Positions 25,047 through 35,785 of a stretch of 64,000 bases of DNA are shown here, piece after piece. The translations under genes and the position numbers were made by a program. The DNA comes from Saprospiraceae bacterium (lineage in GTDB: Bacteria; Bacteroidota; Bacteroidia; Chitinophagales; Saprospiraceae): the NCBI GenBank assembly GCA_016715405.1, contig JADKAE010000002.1:62001-126000 (forward strand), in the 5' to 3' direction. The first letter of the stretch is position 1. Each line of letters starts with the position of its first letter. Below the pieces are notes generated by a model. That model saw only the letters and a list, made by a program, of their open reading frames with translations. It was not told the DNA's origin and did no database searches.

Positions 25047-25868
25047 ATGTGCAGCACCTGCGGATGCAACCAACCCGCCGACGCGGTTACAATTACACGT
25101 ATAGGTGGAGGTATTCATAGCCACGCACCTTTTAGTGCTCTTCAGTATCATCTCCTCGTGGAGGAGCATAATCACAATGGGCATTCCCACCAACCCGTGA
25201 CGATAGAACTCGAGCAGGATATTTTACAAAAAAACAACCTGCTCGCCCAACGCAACAGAGGTTATTTTGAAGCCAAACGCATCCTCGCCCTCAACCTGGT
25301 GAGCTCGCCGGGATCGGGGAAAACCGCCCTGCTTGAACGCACGATCAACGACCTGAAGCAGGTTATGCCCATCGCCGTCATCGAAGGCGACCAGCAAACC
25401 ACCCACGACGCCGACCGCATAGCCCAAACCGGCGCCCCCGTGGTGCAAATCAATACGGGCAAAGGCTGCCACCTCGATTCCGACATGGTGCTCAAAGCCG
25501 TGCGCCAACTCGACCCGCCCAACGACTCGCTGCTGATGATCGAAAATGTGGGCAACCTGGTCTGCCCCGCCCTCTTCGACCTCGGCGAAGGCGGTCGCGT
25601 GGTGATCATCAGCGTCACCGAAGGCGACGACAAGCCGATCAAATACCCCGATATGTTTTTCTCGGCCAATTTGTGTATTATTAATAAAATAGACCTGCTG
25701 CCCTACGTGCCTTTTGATGTGGAAAAAGCTAAATCGTACGCCCTGCAGGTAAATCCGCAGCTACGCTTTTTTGAGGTGTCGGCACTCCACGGCCAAGGGA
25801 TGGATAAATGGTACGATTGGCTAAAAACGCAGTTTGCCCATTTTCGCGATTACCAGCACATTCACTGA
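25047..25868 (+). CDS. hypB: Hydrogenase nickel-incorporation GTPase HypB
   Basis: A 273-residue GTPase. The N-terminal MCSTCGCN is the high-affinity nickel motif, followed by a short His-rich linker (EEHNHNGHSHQP). The G domain shows the P-loop LVSSPGSGKTALLERT, EGDQQTTHDADRIAQTGAPV, the metal site GKGCHLDSDM, ENVGNLVCPALFDLGE and the NKIDLLPYVPFD specificity loop. The gene is intact, co-directional with hypA, and ends two bases before the hypF start. Confidence 0.95.
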   Translation: MCSTCGCNQPADAVTITRIGGGIHSHAPFSALQYHLLVEEHNHNGHSHQPVTIELEQDILQKNNLLAQRNRGYFEAKRILALNLVSSPGSGKTALLERTINDLKQVMPIAVIEGDQQTTHDADRIAQTGAPVVQINTGKGCHLDSDMVLKAVRQLDPPNDSLLMIENVGNLVCPALFDLGEGGRVVIISVTEGDDKPIKYPDMFFSANLCIINKIDLLPYVPFDVEKAKSYALQVNPQLRFFEVSALHGQGMDKWYDWLKTQFAHFRDYQHIH

Positions 25869-25869
25869 T

Positions 25870-28211
25870 ATGCCAACCCACCATCTCCATATCGAAGGTC
25901 AAGTGCAGGGCGTAGGGTTTCGGCCTTTCGTGTACCGCCTGGCCCACGAAATGGGGATCAAAGGCTGGGTGAGTAACGGCGTAGACGGCGTGCATATCAC
26001 AGCTGCCAGTGAAACCGCTTCACTCGACGAATTCTGCCGGCGACTTGTAGACGAGGCGCCCTATTGCTCCGTTATTACTCATTTTATAAATACCCCCCTC
26101 CCCGAACAGACTTTTTCCGATTTTACTATACAACCCAGCCGGCAGGCCGGGCAGCCCAAACTACTGCTCACTCCCGATATGGGGCTTTGCGACAACTGCC
26201 GCCGCGAACTCCACGAGGGCGGCAACCGCCGCTTTCACTACGCGTTTACTACCTGCACTTTTTGCGGCCCGCGCTATTCGATAATACGCAAGCTGCCCTA
26301 CGACCGCGAGTTTACCACCATGGAGGTTTTTGATATGTGCCCCGATTGCCGGCAGGAATATACCGACCCGCTCGACAGGCGCTATTTTTCGCAAACCAAT
26401 AGTTGTCCCGCCTGCGCGGTGCATCTCCAGTTATCAGATCGCCAGGGCAACTCCTTAAGCCTTGACCCCGAAGATATCATCAGCCGGGCGAGCGATTTGC
26501 TACTCGAGGGCCGCATTTTAGCCGTCAAAGGCATCGGCGGCTATCTGCTGGTGGCCGATGCCACAAACCGCAGCGCCATCCAAACGCTGCGCGACCGCAA
26601 ACACCGGCCCTCTAAACCTTTTGCTTTACTCTATCCCGATATAGAAACCCTTGCGGGTGATGTAATCCTCAGTCCCCACGACAAAGGGGCTTTCTTGAGT
26701 ATAGAAAGCCCCATCCTTTTACTCACTTTACTGGAAAAACCCGCCAGTGGTATACAAACCGATCTGATAGCCCCGCAACTCAGCCAAATTGGCGCTATGC
26801 GCCCTTATACCCCCCTGTTCGAATGGCTGTCGCAACAATTCCGCCGGCCGCTTATAGCCACCAGCGGCAATATCAGCGGCTCGCCTATCTATTACGACGA
26901 CCAGGACGCCTTGACCAGCCTGGCCCCGTTAGCCGATTTTTTTATTACAAATGACAGAGCAATTACTACCCCCCAGGACGACAGTGTGGTGCGTTTTACC
27001 CCCGAGGCCGGTCAACGCATAGTAATTCGCCGCTCGCGAGGTTACGCCCCAACCTTTATCGGATCGTCACTCGACGGCCATGCCGACTCCTTGCTGGCTA
27101 TGGGCGCCGATATGAAAAGTACTTTTCCCTGCTTCACCAGGGCAACGTATACGTGAGCCAATACCTGGGCGACCTTGACAATTTTGATACGCAACGCCAG
27201 TACAAGCACACGCTTAATCACCTGTGCGGTATGCTGCAGGCCCAACCCCGCCAGGTACTCGTCGACCTGCATCCCCGCTATTTTTCTACCCAGGCAGGCG
27301 AAGAAACCGCCCAAAAACTAAATATACCCGTAATGGGAATCCAGCACCACCAGGCGCATTTTGCGGCGGTACTGGCCGAAAACGACTTACTGGATGCCCG
27401 CGAACCCGTATTGGGCGTCATCTGGGATGGCACGGGCTGGGGCGCCGACAACAGGATATGGGGCGGAGAGTTTTTCCTATACAGCCGCCACACGATGAAA
27501 AGAGTGGCCCATCTGAGCTATTTCCCGCACCTGCTGGGCGACAAAATGTCGAAAGAACCCCGGCTGTCGGCATTGGCGCTGGCCGGCCTGCATCCCGAAG
27601 CACTCCGCCGCTTGCGCCCTGCTTTTGACGAAAAAGAATGGAATATTTATTTAAAAATGCTGGCCCAGGAGCCCGCATTGTATACCTCCAGCGCAGGCCG
27701 GCTCTTTGATGCCGTAGCCGCCCTGTTGGGATTACAATCCGTTTCTTCCTTCGAAGGCGAAGCCGCCATGCGCCTCGAAACGCTGGCAAATGACTATTAC
27801 AAGCAAAAGGGACTGATGAAAACCCCTTATCGCTTCTACCGAAACCACTCGTTCGACCTTCAATTGCTCATCAGCGATATCCTCGAAGATCTGCGCAGGG
27901 GTAAATCCGCAGGTTTTGTCGCCGCCCGCTTCCACTGGAGCCTGGCAAAAAGCCTGCAGGAATTGTGCGAACACCTGGGCGTGCAACGCCTGGCTTTTAG
28001 CGGAGGCGTATTCCAGAATGCATTGCTTACCGATCTGATCATCCGGGAATTGGGCGCTACCCACCAACTTTTTTTCCATAAGCAGCTTTCGCCCAACGAC
28101 GAATGCGTATCTTTCGGTCAATTGGCATATGCCATTTGTAAAGACGCAAAATTTTGCGCCCCTACAAAACATCAAAAAAACCACTACCATGTGTCTGGCT
28201 ATTCCGGGTAA
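25870..28211 (+). CDS. hypF: Carbamoyltransferase HypF (one frameshift)
   Basis: HypF makes the thiocarboxamide precursor of the active-site cyanides. The start is at MPTHHLHIEG. Domains in order are acylphosphatase (EGQVQGVGFRPFVYRLAHEM), two zinc fingers (CDNCRREL, CTFCGPRYS, CPDCRQEY, CPAC), a YrdC-like domain (AVKGIGGYLLVADATN, RKHRPSKPFALLYPDI) and a Kae1-like domain (GIQHHQAHFAAVLAEN, VLGVIWDGTGWGADNRIWGG, AFSGGVFQNALLTDLI). A single missing base near 27127 breaks the frame between STF and LLHQGNVYVSQYL. The C-terminal extension runs into a palindromic repeat and overlaps hypC by 23 bases, so the native stop may be earlier. Confidence 0.93.
28136..28169. repeat. GACGCAAAATTTTGCG palindromic repeat
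   Basis: TTTGTAAAGACGCAAAA faces TTTTGCGCCCCTACAAA, pairing at 14 of 17 positions. It resembles the widespread GTAGAGACGC-type hairpins; another member lies near 41.0 kb. It overlaps the 3' end of hypF. Confidence 0.6.
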
Positions 28212-28470
28212 AATAGAAGCTATCACCGCCCAACTCGACGATACATTCCGGGTGGCTAAGGTGTCTTTCGGCGGCATCCACAAAGAGGTCAACCTCGCCA
28301 TGCTGCCCGAAGCCCAAATCGGCGATTACGTGCTGGTACACGTCGGTGTGGCCATCAGCATTGTGGATGAAGAAGAAGCGCTCAAAACGTTCTCCTACCT
28401 CCAGCAAATCGGCGAAATCGATGAATTAGAACCCGGACAACCTACAACCGACAACTTACAACAGCCATAA
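28189..28470 (+). CDS. hypC: Hydrogenase assembly chaperone HypC
   Basis: A 93-residue chaperone starting with the invariant MCLAIPGK, whose Cys2 binds the iron centre. It continues with the OB-fold AKVSFGGIHKEVNLAMLPEA and IGDYVLVHVGVAISIVDEEE. The last dozen residues (PGQPTTDNLQQP) are encoded by CAACCGACAACTTACAACAG, a family B repeat unit, and are probably not part of the ancestral protein. It ends two bases before hypE. HypC normally works with HypD, whose gene is not in this window. Confidence 0.93.
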   Translation: MCLAIPGKIEAITAQLDDTFRVAKVSFGGIHKEVNLAMLPEAQIGDYVLVHVGVAISIVDEEEALKTFSYLQQIGEIDELEPGQPTTDNLQQP

Positions 28471-28472
28471 CC

Positions 28473-29526
28473 ATGCCCCCTCCCAAGCGCAGCTTCCAAC
28501 TCGATTGCCCACTACCCCAGCTCGACTTCGACCGCATCATACTGGGGCACGGCAGCGGTGGTATACTTACCCATAAGCTGCTGGACCAGGGTATTTTTAA
28601 AATACTCGACAACGAATGGCTGCGCGACCAGCACGACGGCGCTTTTTTGCACCTCAACGGCCCCACCGCTTTTACAACCGATAGCTTTGTAGTGTCACCC
28701 ACCTTTTTCCGGGCGGCAATATCGGCGACCTGGCCATCAACGGCACCGTGAACGACCTGGCATGTGCGGCGCCGTACCCCGCTACCTCTCCCTCGGATTT
28801 ATCCTCGAAGAAGGACTGATGATGGACGAACTCTGGGAGATTTTGCTGGCCATCCGGCAAGCATGCACCGATGCCGGCGTGGAGGTAGTCACCGGCGATA
28901 CCAAAGTGGTGGAGAAGGGCAAAGGCGACAAAATTTTTATCAATACCACCGGCCTCGGCACAGCGCACCCCCAAGCCGCCAGTCACCACTCGCATATCAA
29001 AGCCGGCGATAAAATCATAGTAAGCGGCTACGTAGCTACCCACGGCATCGCCATCATGTCGGTGCGGCAGGGCCTCGAATTCGAAACCGATATCGTCAGC
29101 GATACCACTAACCTCAACCACCTCGTCGCCGGACTACTCGACGCCTTCGGCACGCAACTACGGTTTCTGCGCGACCCCACACGCGGCGGCGTGGCAACCG
29201 TGCTCAACGAAATAGCCCGCCAAACCCGACTCGGTGTGAGCCTGGACCAGACCGCCATCCCCGTGCTCGAACAAGTAGACAGCGCCTGCGAAATGCTGGG
29301 CCTCGACCCGCTCTATGTAGCCAACGAGGGCATCTTCCTGGCCTTCGTAGCCGCCGCCGACGCCGACGCCGCCCTCGCCCAATTGCAAAACCAGGAAAAA
29401 GGGCGCTTCGCCGCGATCATCGGCGAGGTGACTACCGACCACCCAGGCCAGGTGGTGCGCAGCCGCATCGGCGGTCGCCGCGTTGTAGGTATGCTGCCCG
29501 GCGAGCAATTGCCGCGGATCTGCTAA
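28473..29526 (+). CDS. hypE: Hydrogenase maturation protein HypE (two frameshifts)
   Basis: HypE dehydrates the carbamoyl group from HypF to give cyanide on its C-terminal Cys. Family segments are IILGHGSGGILTHKLLDQGI, TAFTTDSFVVSP, then after two one-base losses near 28710 and 28761 MCGAVPRYLSLGFILEEGLM, EVVTGDTKVVEKGKGDKIFI, RDPTRGGVATVLNEIARQTR and VANEGIFLAFVA. The protein ends PRIC, keeping the essential terminal cysteine. Restoring the two bases gives roughly 350 residues, the normal size. The intact C-terminus implies function is retained and the breaks are likely sequencing errors. Confidence 0.93.
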
Positions 29527-29612
29527 AGGATGTTTGATTATTGATGTTGAATGTTTGATTTGATGTTTATAAACGCAAAAAATTCAAACATCACATCAAA
29601 CATCAAACCATA
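29527..29612. repeat. Inverted array of ATGTTTGATT units
   Basis: GGATGTTTGATTATTGATGT units face AAACATCACATCAAACATCA across an AT-rich centre, followed by CCAATTACCGATAACCACAA. It lies just downstream of hypE. Confidence 0.8.
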
Positions 29613-29689
29613 ACCAATTACCGATAACCACAACAGAAAACTTTTTTTTCCTACCTTGCCTTGGTATCCAGAAAAACCCAATTAGTGCC

Positions 29690-31782
29690 ATGTGTGCCCG
29701 TTTATCAGACCTGCTGGAAAACGCTCGACGGAAGTCCTTTGTAGGCCGAACGCAGGAGATCGGGCTATTCGAACAAATGGCCTTTACACCCCAGCCCGTC
29801 CAGTACCTGCTATATATATACGGTCCGGGAGGGCAAGGCAAAACCACCCTCCTCAAACGCCTGAAAGATAGCTGCGAAGAGCGGCAAATCCCGTACTTGC
29901 ATCTCGATGGCCGCGACACAGAAGCGCATCCCGTCAGTCTGATGGAACACTTGCGCAACAGCCTGCAATTGCCCCCCGAGGGCGACCCCTTCGAAGCAAT
30001 TGCACAGAGTGAACAGCGAACGATACTTTTCATCGATACCTACGAGAAATTGTCGCCCATCGATGATTGGGTGCGCACCGATTTTTTGCCCCAACTGCCC
30101 GCCAACGTATTTACCCTCATATGCAGCCGCAATGCCCCCTCCATGAACTGGCAGGCCGATCCGGGCTGGAAGCTGCTGATGAAAACCACCCAACTGCGCA
30201 ATTTTACCTCGGAAGAGAGCCTTGCCTACCTGCAACAACGCCAGGTGCCGCCCGATAGCATCGAAGCCGTTCTGGACTTCACCCACGGTCACCCCCTGGC
30301 GCTTTCCGTCGTAGCCGATCTCTTTGAACAACACCCCAACCGCACCTTCAACCCCGACGAATCGCCCGATATCGTACGAGCTCTGCTCGAATTGTTTTTA
30401 CAGCAGGTGCCCGGCCCCGCCCATAAATCGGCATTGGAGATCTGCGCCATGGCCCGCCTCACCACCGAGTCGCTACTCGAAGAAGTAATGGGGCTGAGCA
30501 GCGCCGGCATTTTGTTCGATTGGCTGCGGCAGTTGTCTTTTATCGAAAACAGCAAAGAGGGCTTGTTTCCCCACGACCTCGTGCGCGAAACCCTGGTAGC
30601 CGACCTGCGCTGGCGCCACCCCGACTGGTACGCCGACTTACATGGAAAAGTGCGCGACTTTCTGATCCGGAAAATGCGCGAAACAGTGGGCGAAGTGCAA
30701 CGCAAATATCTCTTCGAACTAATCTACCTGCACCGCACGAACCCCGTAGTACGCCCTTTTTTCGACTGGCAGGAAAGCGGCACTTTCTGGATGGACAAGC
30801 TTTTGCCTGATGATATACCCACAATAGAGGCTATGATCACCGCTCAGGAGGGTGAAGAGAGCCTGCAGGCTTTCCGCTTTTGGGTGCAACAACCCGCTGC
30901 TGCCCAGGCGTGGGTGTGGCGCGATGCCCAAAAACATCCCGCCGCATTCGTACTCAAACTAAACTTGCACGAATGGCCCACAGATCAACCCGTAGGCGAT
31001 GATCCGCCCGTACAACTCCTGCTCGACACCTACCGCCGGCGCCTGCAATTGCGAAGCGGCGAACAATGGGCGCTATTCCGCATGTGGATGGCCAATGATA
31101 CCCATCAACAACCTTCTTCGTTGCAGAGCAGTATCTTCCTCGCCATCGTGCAATATTATTTTTCTCCTTCGCTGGCCGTGAGTATGCTCAATGTATCGTT
31201 TCCGGAATTCTGGAAACAAATCATGCACTATGGCGACCTACAGGAATTACCCGAATTTGACTTTGTCAGCAACCAAATTCCTTTTGGCTGGGTACACACG
31301 ACTGGCGCAAACGCCCCGTATTGTCCTGGCTCGACCTGCTGGGCAAACGCGAAATTGACATACGGGCCGGCGCCGAACCCTCGCCCGATCCACCCCAACT
31401 ACAGGTGATGGTGCTCAGCGAACCCGATTTCGAAAACTTCGTAGGCGAAGCACTCAAAAGCTATCACAACCGCGATGAGCTGAGCGACAATCCCCTCACC
31501 CGCTCCCGCCTCGTGGTGAGCGAAACCGGCCCTAATGCGGCGGTGGCCGACCGTATCGCCCAACTCAAAGCCAAAATAGACCTCGCCCTCAAAGAAATCG
31601 AAGAATCCCCGGTAGACGGCAAATACCATCGCATTTTATACCGCACCTTCATAAATCCCGTCGGTAGCCAGGAAAAAACCGCCGACTTCCTCAATATGTC
31701 CTTCAGCACCTACCGCCGCTACCTGAAATCGGGCATGGAACGCCTGGCAGCTTTGCTTTGGCGGGAAGAAGTGGAAGGATAA
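29690..31782 (+). CDS. STAND-type ATPase with C-terminal HTH-like region (one frameshift)
   Basis: A roughly 700-residue AAA/STAND protein. Walker A is YGPGGQGKTTLLKRLKDS (about residues 43-60) after ARRKSFVGRTQEIGLFEQM. Walker B is RTILFIDTYEKLSP. A sensor-like segment ICSRNAPSMNW and a winged-helix-type region (HGHPLALSVVADLFEQ) follow, then a long helical half. A base missing near 31296 shifts the frame; the protein resumes as RKRPVLSWLDLLGKREIDIR. It ends with a sigma-like HTH, GSQEKTADFLNMSFSTYRRY and LKSGMERLAALL. No effector domain is seen. The role is unknown; signal-dependent regulation is plausible. It is 15 bases upstream of a permease gene. Confidence 0.75.
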
Positions 31783-31796
31783 AAAAAACACCAGGC

Positions 31797-33116
31797 ATGA
31801 CCCAACTACAACGCAAACTCAACCTCTACGGCCTTACCATGATAGCCGTAGGCAGTTGCATCGGCTCGGGCATTTTCCTTACACCCAGCAAAATCGCCAC
31901 CGACCTGCCCCACCACGGCTTTATCCTATTGGTATGAGCCATCGGCGGACTCATCGCGCTCACCGGCGCGCTTACCTTTGCCGAATTGGGCGGTATGTTT
32001 CCCAAATCGGGCGGCGTATATGTGTATCTAAAAGAAGCCTACGGCGACCTGGCGGGGTTTCTTTACGGCTGGGTCATCCTGCTTGTAGTGAACACAGGAG
32101 CACTGGCGGCGTTGGGCGCCGGACTCACCAAGTATCTCACTTATTTTCTGCCGCTGGATGAAACTGCCCGGATAATTACCGCCATTGTAGTGGTGGCAGG
32201 CCTCACGGCCATCAATATGCTGGGCGTGCAGGGGAGTCAACGTTTTGCCAATTTATTCACCGGGCTCAAGTTGCTGGCTATTGCCGGAATTATCATAGCA
32301 GGTATTTTTTGGGGTAAAGTTGATACCTCAGGGATGACATTTGCCCTCCAGGATCACACCCCGGTAAACCTGGGATCTGCCTTGCTACTGGCCCTCATCG
32401 GCGTATTATGGTCCACAGGTGGCTGGCACCACGCCTCCTACTTGTCGGGCGAAGCCATAGATGCTCCCCGCACCGTGCCCCGGGCCATGATGCTGGGCGC
32501 TCTTATCGTCACGATCACCTACGTGCTCACCAATTTCGCCTATATGCGCCTGCTGCCTCTTGAAGCCATTGCCGGCTCGGAAACGGTGGCCGGCGAAGCG
32601 GTAGAAACCCTGCTGCCTTTTGGCGGCAAACTGGTAGCAGCCGCTATTGCCATTTCTATTTTCGGCACAATAGGCATCTACACTATGTCGGCGCCGCGCA
32701 TCTATTTCGCCATGGCGCAAGACGGCGTATTCTTCAGGGGACTGGCGAAAGTGCACCCCCGCTTCAAAACCCCCGCCAATGCCATGATCGTTCAGGCCGC
32801 CTGGGCAATCGTGTTGCTACTTTTTTGGGGTACTTTCCAAAATCTAATCACTTATGTGACGTTTATGGATATAGCGTTTATGGCATTAGCCGGCGCCAGC
32901 GTTTTTGTGCTGCGCCGCAAACAACCCCAAACAGAACGCCCCTACCGCGTATGGGCTTATCCGGTGGTTCCCGCTATCTTTGTGCTCATCTCGGTGGCTT
33001 TTGTGATCAACACGCTCATCGAACAACCCAGCCAGGCCTGGGCGGGATTGATACTCACTGCCGTCGGCGTCGGCGTGTTTCAACTGTTCCGCCGGGATGG
33101 GAGTGTGGGAGGGTGA
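31797..33116 (+). CDS. APC-family amino-acid permease with in-frame TGA
   Basis: An amino acid/polyamine transporter of about 440 residues. It starts MTQLQRKLNLYGLTMIAVGS and continues CIGSGIFLTPSKIATDL, the signature first helix. At codon 47 a TGA (31935-31937) replaces what is normally Trp in ILLVWAIGGLIALTG. After it come FAELGGMFPKSGGVYVYLKE, GVLWSTGGWHHASYLSGEAI and IFGTIGIYTMSAPRIYFAMA. The rest is intact to the final helix. A TGG-to-TGA error or a recent nonsense mutation fits better than recoding, because Trp is TGG elsewhere in the same gene. The last residues, GSVGG, come from a purine-rich repeat. Confidence 0.85.
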
Positions 33117-33197
33117 GAGGGAGAGAGGGAGAGAGAGCTAAACTGCGAATGCACTAAACCCTATCGCTAAACAGCCGAAGGCGCTAAACCATTCTAA
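33098..33197. repeat. GGGAGAGA units followed by CTAAACCC...CGCTAAAC units
   Basis: A purine-rich GTGTGGGAGGGTGAGAGGGA array abuts ACTAAACCCTATCGCTAAAC and CGAAGGCGCTAAACC units. The purine part encodes the C-terminus of the permease. Confidence 0.75.
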
Positions 33198-33202
33198 AAA
33201 AC

Positions 33203-34399
33203 ATGAACCCAATATCACAGCAAATCAAGCAGTTAGCGGCGCAATACCATGCGGACCTTGTACAAATGCGGCGGCATCTGCATCAATATCCCGAGTTATC
33301 TTTTGAAGAAGCGGAGACGGCTGCTTTTGTCGCCCGGCAATTGTCGGAGTGGGGTATTTCATTTCAAAAAGACGTGGCCGGTCATGGTATCGTAGCCCTT
33401 ATCGAAGGGCGCAACCCGGAGAAAGGCGTGGTAGCCTTGCGCGGCGACATGGACGCCCTGCCCATCCAGGAGACCAACGAAGTGCCCTATTGCTCGCAAC
33501 GCCCCGGCGTGATGCACGCCTGCGGCCACGACGTGCACACCACCTGCTTGTTGGGCGCCGCCCGCATCCCTGCACGAGCTGCGCGATCAGTGGAGCGGTA
33601 CGGTCAAACTGCTGTTCCAGCCCGCTGAAGAACGCCTGCCCGGCGGCGCCTCCCTGATGATCAAAGCCGGCGCACTCGAAAACCCCAAACCCACTGCCAT
33701 TTTTGGCCAACACGTATTCCCCCTGCTCGAAGCCGGCAAAGTGGGCTTCCGGGCCGGTATGTACATGGCCTCCTCCGATGAGATCTATCTGACCATAAAA
33801 GGCAAGGGCGGCCACGGCGCCATGCCCCACGAATGCGTAGACCCCGTGTTGATCACCGCACATATTATCACGGCGCTTCAGCAAATCGTGAGCCGCTATG
33901 CCGACCCCACCGTTCCTTCGGTACTTACTTTCGGCCATATCGCTTCAACAGGCGGCGCCACCAACGTGATACCAACGAAGCAAAATTAATGGGCACCTTC
34001 CGCACCATGCAGGAAAACTGGCGCTTTGAAGCCCACCGCCGCATGCAACGCATCGCCGAAGGCATCGCCGAAAGCATGGGCGGCGCCTGCGAACTGCGCA
34101 TCGAAGTGGGCTACCCCACCCTGTTTAACGATGAAGCCCTTACCGAAAAGGCCCGCCAAAATGCCGTGGAGTACCTCGGCGCTGATAATGTGGTAGACCT
34201 CCCCATCCGCCTTACCTCCGAAGATTTTGCCTATTTTTCGCAGGTGATTCCCGGCTGCTTCTACCGCCTGGGGACCCGCAATACCGCCCGCGGCATTACA
34301 TCGCTGCTCCATACCGATACTTTCGATATCGACGAAGATAGTCTGCCCATCGGCGCCGGCCTCCTGGCCTGGATGGCGGTGCGCGGGTTGGCCGGGTAG
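33203..34399 (+). CDS. M20-family amidohydrolase (two frameshifts)
   Basis: A metal-dependent amidohydrolase of the N-acyl-amino-acid/hippurate type, about 398 residues when restored. Motifs are RRHLHQYPELSFEEAETAAF, VALRGDMDALPIQETNEVPY, the metal site HACGHDVHTTCLLGAARI, FQPAEERLPGGASLMIKAGA, GKGGHGAMPHECVDPVLITA, and a C-terminal LTSEDFAYFSQVIPGCFYRL. One extra C lies near 33569 and one A is missing near 33973; both correct to a continuous frame. A likely role is release of amino acids from acylated or peptide-like substrates, next to an amino-acid permease in the same direction. Confidence 0.9.
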
Positions 34400-34429
34400 T
34401 TATCTGTTGTCGGTTGTCGGTTCTCAGTT
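34399..34429. repeat. GTTGTCGGTTGTCGG units (family B, one arm)
   Basis: TTATCTGTTGTCGGTTGTCG directly follows the amidohydrolase stop. No opposite arm is found close by, unlike the other family B sites. Confidence 0.65.
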
Positions 34430-34435
34430 CCGGAG

Positions 34436-34468
34436 CTTAGTCAGACGGCTCAAAGCCGTCAGACTAAG
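34436..34468. terminator. GTCAGACGG hairpin downstream of amidohydrolase
   Basis: CTTAGTCAGACGGCT, a CAA loop and AGCCGTCAGACTAAG form a 15-base stem with a single mismatch. The same GTCAGACGG/CCGTCAGAC core recurs near 38.15 kb. No T-tract follows, so terminator function is uncertain. A second hairpin with an AACTGCCA/TGGCAGTT stem lies at 34477-34505. Confidence 0.45.
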
Positions 34469-34603
34469 AAAAGCACAACTGCCAACCTGGCTCAGCCTGG
34501 CAGTTGGTAATCCATAAACAGAAAACAAAGAATAACTGCAACTTTCCCCGCAAAAATCCGTATACACATATTTGTTATTTTGGTAATAAATAGCCGGTAT
34601 ACC

Positions 34604-35785
34604 ATGTCAAAAATCCTGATAGCAGACGATGAGGGTAGCATCAGGCGCACCCTGCGTGAAATTCTCGAATTTGAAAAATTTGAAGTAGAAGAAGCCGCCG
34701 ACGGCGTAGAATGCCTGTCGAAGCTGCGCAAAAGCGAATTTGACGTGGTGCTGCTCGACATCAAGATGCCCAAGATGGACGGCATGGAGGCCCTCGACCG
34801 CATACAAGAGCTCAATCCCGATTTACCCGTGGTGATGATCTCCGGCCACGCCACCATCGATACCGCCGTGGAGGCCGTCAAACGCGGCGCCTTCGATTTT
34901 ATCTCAAAGCCGCCCGACCTCAACCGCCTCCTCATCACGCTGCGCAATGCCATCGACAAAGCCGGACTCGTCACTGAAACCAAAATACTGCGCCGGCAGG
35001 TGACCGCCGCAAAAGTGCAGGACATCATCGGCGATTCGGCAGCCATGCAACAAGTGCGCAACACGATAGAACGCGTAGCCCCCACCGATGCCCGCGTACT
35101 CGTCACCGGCCCCAACGGCGCCGGCAAAGAACTCATCGCCCGCTGGATTCACGCCAAAGCCACCGCGCCAACGGCCCTATCGTGGAAGTAAACTGCGCCG
35201 CCATCCCCTCCGAACTCATCGAAAGCGAGCTCTTCGGCCACGAAAGGCGCCTTTACCTCCGCGGTGAAACAGCGCATCGGCAAGTTTGAACAAGCCCACA
35301 ATGGCACTTTATTTTTGGATGAAATCGGCGACATGAGCCTCTCGGCCCAGGCCAAGGTGCTCAGAGCCCTCCAGGAACAAAAAATAGCCCGCGTAGGCGG
35401 TGATAAAGATATTAAGGTGGATGTACGCGTAGTAGCAGCTACCAACAAAGACCTGCGCACAGAAATCGAGGCCGGGCGTTTCCGAGAGGACCTCTACCAC
35501 CGGCTGGCGGTAATTATCATCCAATCGCCGGCCCTGCGCGACCGCCGCGACGATATCCCCGCATTGATTACCCACTTCATCGGCCAGATCTGCGCCGAAT
35601 ACGGCGTACCACCCCGCAAAATGACAGCCGAAGCTATTAAGGCCCTACAGCAGTTGGAGTGGACCGGCAACATCAGGGAACTTCGCAATGTGGTGGAACG
35701 CCTCCTCATTCTCGGCGCCGACCCCGTTACTGTCGATGACGTAGCGATGTACGTGGCGCCACTGAGAGAGAGGGAGAGAGTGTGA
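34604..35785 (+). CDS. Sigma-54-dependent response regulator, NtrC-like (broken, no Fis domain seen)
   Basis: Receiver domain SKILIADDEGSIRRTLREIL with phospho-acceptor Asp in DVVLLDIKMPKMDGM, then VVMISGHATIDTAVEAVKRG and AFDFISKPP. The AAA+ domain has VTGPNGAGKELIARWIHA (Walker A), ELFGHE followed by GAFTSA in the GAFTGA position, NGTLFLDEIGDMSLSAQAKV (Walker B), and GRFREDLYHRL. Breaks near 35157 and 35244 remove three bases in total. The protein stops soon after WTGNIRELRNVVERLLILGA, ahead of where a Fis-type HTH normally lies. Its last residues LRERERV and TGA are encoded by a purine repeat, so a DNA-binding domain may have been lost. Confidence 0.85.

Noticed and set aside
29690..31782. 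STAND ATPase as an anti-phage defence (Avs-like) gene
   Set aside because: No effector nuclease or membrane domain is visible. The C-terminus is HTH-like and the neighbours are metabolic.
31935..31937. TGA read as selenocysteine or Trp
   Set aside because: It is a single occurrence at a conserved Trp position. No SECIS-like hairpin was noticed just after it, and TGG is used for Trp elsewhere in the same gene.
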